DNA of 64,000 nucleotides from DASZHJ01 sp035517495 (GTDB lineage Bacteria > Pseudomonadota > Alphaproteobacteria > ATCC43930 > CGMCC-115725): assembly GCA_035517495.1 (NCBI GenBank), contig DATIYT010000082.1:16122-80121 (forward strand), in the 5' to 3' direction. A program made the translations under genes and the position numbers. This document shows positions 61,258 to 64,000 of the stretch, in pieces. Under the pieces are notes generated by a model. That model was not told the origin of the DNA and searched no databases. It saw only the letters and a program-made list of their open reading frames with translations. Each line of letters starts with the position of its first letter. The first letter of the stretch is position 1.

Positions 61258-63672
61258 ATGAAATCGCATGCGCAGGTGGTGGTGATCGGCGGCGGCGTGG
61301 TCGGATGCAGCGTGCTCTATCACCTGACCAAGATCGGCTGGAAAGACGTGGTGCTGGTGGAGCGCGACGAACTTACTTCCGGCTCGACCTGGCACGCCGC
61401 GGGGGGCATGCACACCGTTAATCTCGATCCCAACGTCGCGAAGCTCCAACAATACACGATCAACCTCTACCGCGAGATCGAGGAGATTTCCGGCCAATCC
61501 TGCGGCGTGCACATCACCGGAGGGATCATGCTCGCGGGCAGCGAGGAGCGCCTCGATTGGCTGAAGCAGGCCCACGCGCGAGGCCGTTACCTCGGGATGG
61601 AGATGGAGTTCGTCTCACTGGACGAGGCGGCGCGGCGCTTTCCGCTGATGGAGAAAAAATACTTCACCGGCGCGCTCTATGACCCAATCGAAGGCCATGT
61701 GGACCCCGCCGGCGTCACCAACGCTTATGCGAAGGCAGCGCGCGTGCAGGGAGCCGAAGTCTATCGCTTCACCCGCGTCACCGCGCTGGAGCACCGACCC
61801 GACGGCAGTTGGACCGTGATCACCGACAGGGGAAACATTCACGCCGAGCATGTCGTGAATGCGGGCGGACTCTGGGCACGCGAAGTCGGTCGCATGGTCG
61901 GGCTTGAGCTGCCGGTGCTCGCCATGGAGCACCAATATCTCATCTCCGAGGAAATCCCGGAGGTGAAGGCGTCGCCGACCGAGGTGCTGCATGTCATCGA
62001 CTTCGAAGGCGAAATCTACATGCGCCAGGAAGGCACGGGCATGCTGATGGGGACCTATGAGCGCGCGGGCGTGCCGTGGTCCGAGCGCGAAACACCGTGG
62101 AACTTCACCCATGAGCTGCTGGCGCCCGATCTCGACCGCATCGCGCCCAGCCTCGAAGTGGGCTTCAAGCACTATCCCGCGATCGAGCGCGCCGGCATCA
62201 AGAGGGTGATCAACGGCCCCTTCACCTTCGCGCCCGATGGCAACCCGGTGGTGGGGCCGATCCGCGGCCTCCGGAACTATTGGGTTGCCGCCGGCGTGAT
62301 GGCGGGCTTCAGTCAGGGCGGCGGGGTCGGCCTTGCGCTTTCCAACTGGATGGCCAACGGCGATCCCGGCTTCGACATCTGGGCGATGGACGTGGCGCGC
62401 TTCGGCGATTGGGCATCGCTTGCCTACACCAACGCGAAAGTGCGCGAGAATTACTCGCGCCGTTTCCGCATCCGCTTCCCGAACGAGGAGCTGCCGGCGG
62501 CACGGCCGCTGCGCACCACGCCGCTTTACGATCGACTGAAGCAGGAAGGCGCGGTCTACGGCGTCTCCTATGGCCTCGAGCACGCGCTCTGGTTCGCGCC
62601 CGAGGGCGTGGAGCCGGTGGAGCAGGTGACGTTCCGCCGCTCGAACGCGCACGAAATCGTGGGCGCGGAGTGTCGCGCGGTGCGCAATGGCGTTGGCGTC
62701 ATGGAGATCGCGACCTACGCCAAGTATGAGGTCACGGGATCGGCGGCGGAGAGCTTCCTCTCGCAGCTCCTGGTCAATCGCATGCCATCGGAAGGGCGTA
62801 TCGTGCTCGCGCCGATGCTCAATCGGAACGGCAAGCTGATCGGCGACTTCACGGTGGCGAAAATGGCACCGGATCGCTTCTTCGTTTACGGTTCCGGCCC
62901 CGCCGAGGAGTACCATCTGCGCTGGTTCGAGGCGCACCTGCCCGACAGAGGTGCGGTGATCCGATCGCTCCGCTCGCAAATGGTGGGGCTCTCGATCGCG
63001 GGCCCGCGCGCGCGGGAATTGCTGCAACGCCTCACGCACCAAGACGTCTCGAACGCGGCCTTCCCCTTCCTCTCTTATCGGGAGATGGACATCGGCATGG
63101 TGCCGGCGAAGGTCGGCCGCATCACCTTCACCGGCGATCTCGGCTACGAAATTTGGGTCGACGTGGAGTACCAACGCGCGCTCGATGAAACGATCGCCGC
63201 GGCGGGGCGCGATCTGGGGCTCAAGCGCTTCGGCGCCCGAGCGCTCAACGCGCTGCGCCTCGAAAAGAGCTTCGGTACCTGGGCGCGCGAGTACCGACCG
63301 ATCTACGGACCCTTCGAAGCAGGCCTCGATCGCTTCGTCGACCTGCGCAAGAACGATTTCATCGGCCGTGATGCGGCGCTGCGCGAGAAAGAGGTTGGGC
63401 CGAAGCGCCGTATCGTGACCTTCGTGGTGAACGACGGCGGTGCCGACTGCATCGGCGATGAGCCGGTCTGGCACGACGGCAAAGTGGTGGGCTGGATCAC
63501 CTCGGGCGGATATGCGCACCACGTCGGCAAGTCGCTGGCGCTCGGATACGTGCCGGCGGAACTAGCCGCCGCGTCCTCGGGCTTCGAGATCGAAATCATC
63601 GGCCATCGCCGTCCCGCATCGATCGCGCAGCGGCCGCTGTTCGATCCCGAAGGGCGGCGGATGCGGGGTTGA
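61258..63672 (+). CDS. Dimethylglycine/sarcosine dehydrogenase-like FAD-GcvT fusion
   Basis: This 804-residue protein has an FAD-dependent DAO domain (about 1-370) with the dinucleotide loop VVVIGGGVVGCS and H46 in SGSTWHAAGG, where dimethylglycine dehydrogenase binds FAD covalently. A FAO_M linker follows (about 375-425), then a GcvT-type folate domain and C-terminal barrel (about 430-804) with LGYEIWVDVEYQ and ALRLEKSFGTWAREY. Such enzymes demethylate dimethylglycine or sarcosine, passing formaldehyde to tetrahydrofolate. The substrate here is not proven, but the BHMT-like neighbour makes a two-step betaine pathway plausible. Confidence 0.85.
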   Translation: MKSHAQVVVIGGGVVGCSVLYHLTKIGWKDVVLVERDELTSGSTWHAAGGMHTVNLDPNVAKLQQYTINLYREIEEISGQSCGVHITGGIMLAGSEERLDWLKQAHARGRYLGMEMEFVSLDEAARRFPLMEKKYFTGALYDPIEGHVDPAGVTNAYAKAARVQGAEVYRFTRVTALEHRPDGSWTVITDRGNIHAEHVVNAGGLWAREVGRMVGLELPVLAMEHQYLISEEIPEVKASPTEVLHVIDFEGEIYMRQEGTGMLMGTYERAGVPWSERETPWNFTHELLAPDLDRIAPSLEVGFKHYPAIERAGIKRVINGPFTFAPDGNPVVGPIRGLRNYWVAAGVMAGFSQGGGVGLALSNWMANGDPGFDIWAMDVARFGDWASLAYTNAKVRENYSRRFRIRFPNEELPAARPLRTTPLYDRLKQEGAVYGVSYGLEHALWFAPEGVEPVEQVTFRRSNAHEIVGAECRAVRNGVGVMEIATYAKYEVTGSAAESFLSQLLVNRMPSEGRIVLAPMLNRNGKLIGDFTVAKMAPDRFFVYGSGPAEEYHLRWFEAHLPDRGAVIRSLRSQMVGLSIAGPRARELLQRLTHQDVSNAAFPFLSYREMDIGMVPAKVGRITFTGDLGYEIWVDVEYQRALDETIAAAGRDLGLKRFGARALNALRLEKSFGTWAREYRPIYGPFEAGLDRFVDLRKNDFIGRDAALREKEVGPKRRIVTFVVNDGGADCIGDEPVWHDGKVVGWITSGGYAHHVGKSLALGYVPAELAAASSGFEIEIIGHRRPASIAQRPLFDPEGRRMRG

Positions 63673-64000
63673 CCTCTGGACAAGTGCCCGCTGTTTCGCC
63701 CCCACGCTAACTCCGAGGGGGAGCTGTAGTCACGTTCGAAGGTCAGCCTGGGCTCGATGTTGCTCGCCAATCGGCGCAGGCATCAACACTGGACTCGCCA
63801 GATCAAGCCGGAGACGCTGCCATTTCCGGCAAGGAGACAACCTGAGCGATCACCAGTGTCCCGATTCCGAAGTTCGCATGACCAAACGGCCAAGCTCAGA
63901 TGCGAACTTCGGAATCATGGGGACACCAGCAACTCATTGATTGCTAGTGTGGCCTTCGGATTTGAAGTTCCTCTCCGAGCGGCCGGCGGTGATCGGAGGA
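63673..64000. other. Right-edge region without a gene, containing a MITE-like element
   Basis: This 328-bp stretch has no convincing coding frame. It contains the inverted-repeat element at 63857-63925. The sequence left of it has no strong feature. Confidence 0.45.
63857..63925. mobile_element. 69-bp MITE-like inverted-repeat element with CCAG direct repeats
   Basis: The ends are TGTCCC... and ...GGGACA. The left arm (63857-63879) matches the reverse complement of the right arm (63900-63925) at every base, apart from three extra bases in the right arm. The 20-bp centre separates the arms. CCAG flanks the element on both sides (63853-63856 and 63926-63929), as a 4-bp target duplication would. 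TG...CA ends resemble IS21-type elements. No transposase is visible. Confidence 0.55.

Noticed and set aside
61615..63522. 635-codon frame opposite the FAD-GcvT gene
   Set aside because: It is His/Arg-rich antisense sequence without motifs; the plus strand is clearly coding.

Overview
The window is GC-rich, densely coded chromosomal DNA with no rRNA, tRNA, phage or CRISPR that I can see. Several genes point to an alphaproteobacterium: a DUF1013/TrcR-type cell-cycle regulator, DUF465 and DUF1192 small proteins, a perfect CtrA box (TTAA-N7-TTAA), an EcfG-type promoter (GGAAC-N17-CGTT), and many CaiB, MmgE/PrpD, HpcH and MlrC genes. A soil or aquatic Rhodospirillales-like lineage is my inference. 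No marker gene here fixes the taxon.

Layout. 0.1-5.5 kb: a GT4 glycosyltransferase, an HxlR regulator divergent from a glutathione transferase, purEK, a GGDEF protein and two divergent DUF465 genes. 5.5-11.7 kb: acyl-CoA ligase plus a small ABM monooxygenase, divergent propionyl-CoA synthetase (prpE), a DHA2 drug exporter and TrcR. 11.9-16 kb: quinone oxidoreductase, DUF1192, then an O-acetylhomoserine sulfhydrylase operon with an unusual structured leader. 16.1-19.9 kb: a 1268-residue membrane-anchored coiled-coil protein built of exact tandem repeats. 19.9-33.8 kb: aroE followed by blocks of acid catabolism (SDR, MlrC-type M81 protein, benzoylformate decarboxylase-like enzyme, hydrolase; MmgE/PrpD, CitE-like lyase, CaiB transferase; Gfo/Idh enzyme, cytosine-deaminase-like amidohydrolase, MFS carrier). 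33.9-38.5 kb: a small secreted protein, hrpB, a 49-residue membrane protein, a TetR regulator and a GST. 38.7-43.5 kb: the spoVR-yeaH-prkA stress operon, with what looks like one CtrA-type and one EcfG-type promoter. 44.4-49.9 kb: a complete branched-chain-type ABC importer and an aspartate dehydrogenase. 50.1-63.7 kb: a phosphotransferase, two 2-oxoglutarate oxygenases, a betaine-homocysteine methyltransferase-like enzyme, a DddP-like M24 protein, a full Dpp/Opp-type ABC importer and a dimethylglycine-dehydrogenase-like FAD-GcvT fusion. A 69-bp inverted-repeat element lies near the right edge.

The strongest candidate for an undescribed system is 51.9-63.7 kb. It combines import, demethylation, cleavage and hydroxylation genes for what I infer to be a methylated onium or amine compound such as DMSP, betaine or a derivative. 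The second is the coiled-coil protein, whose core is 23 gapless 25-residue units. The third is the dual-promoter control of the prkA operon, which would place a stress kinase under both cell-cycle and general-stress control.

Starts were moved inward from the longest open frame wherever a Shine-Dalgarno sequence or the family's usual N-terminus supported it. Functional names come from recognised motifs and remembered family sequences. No search was run.
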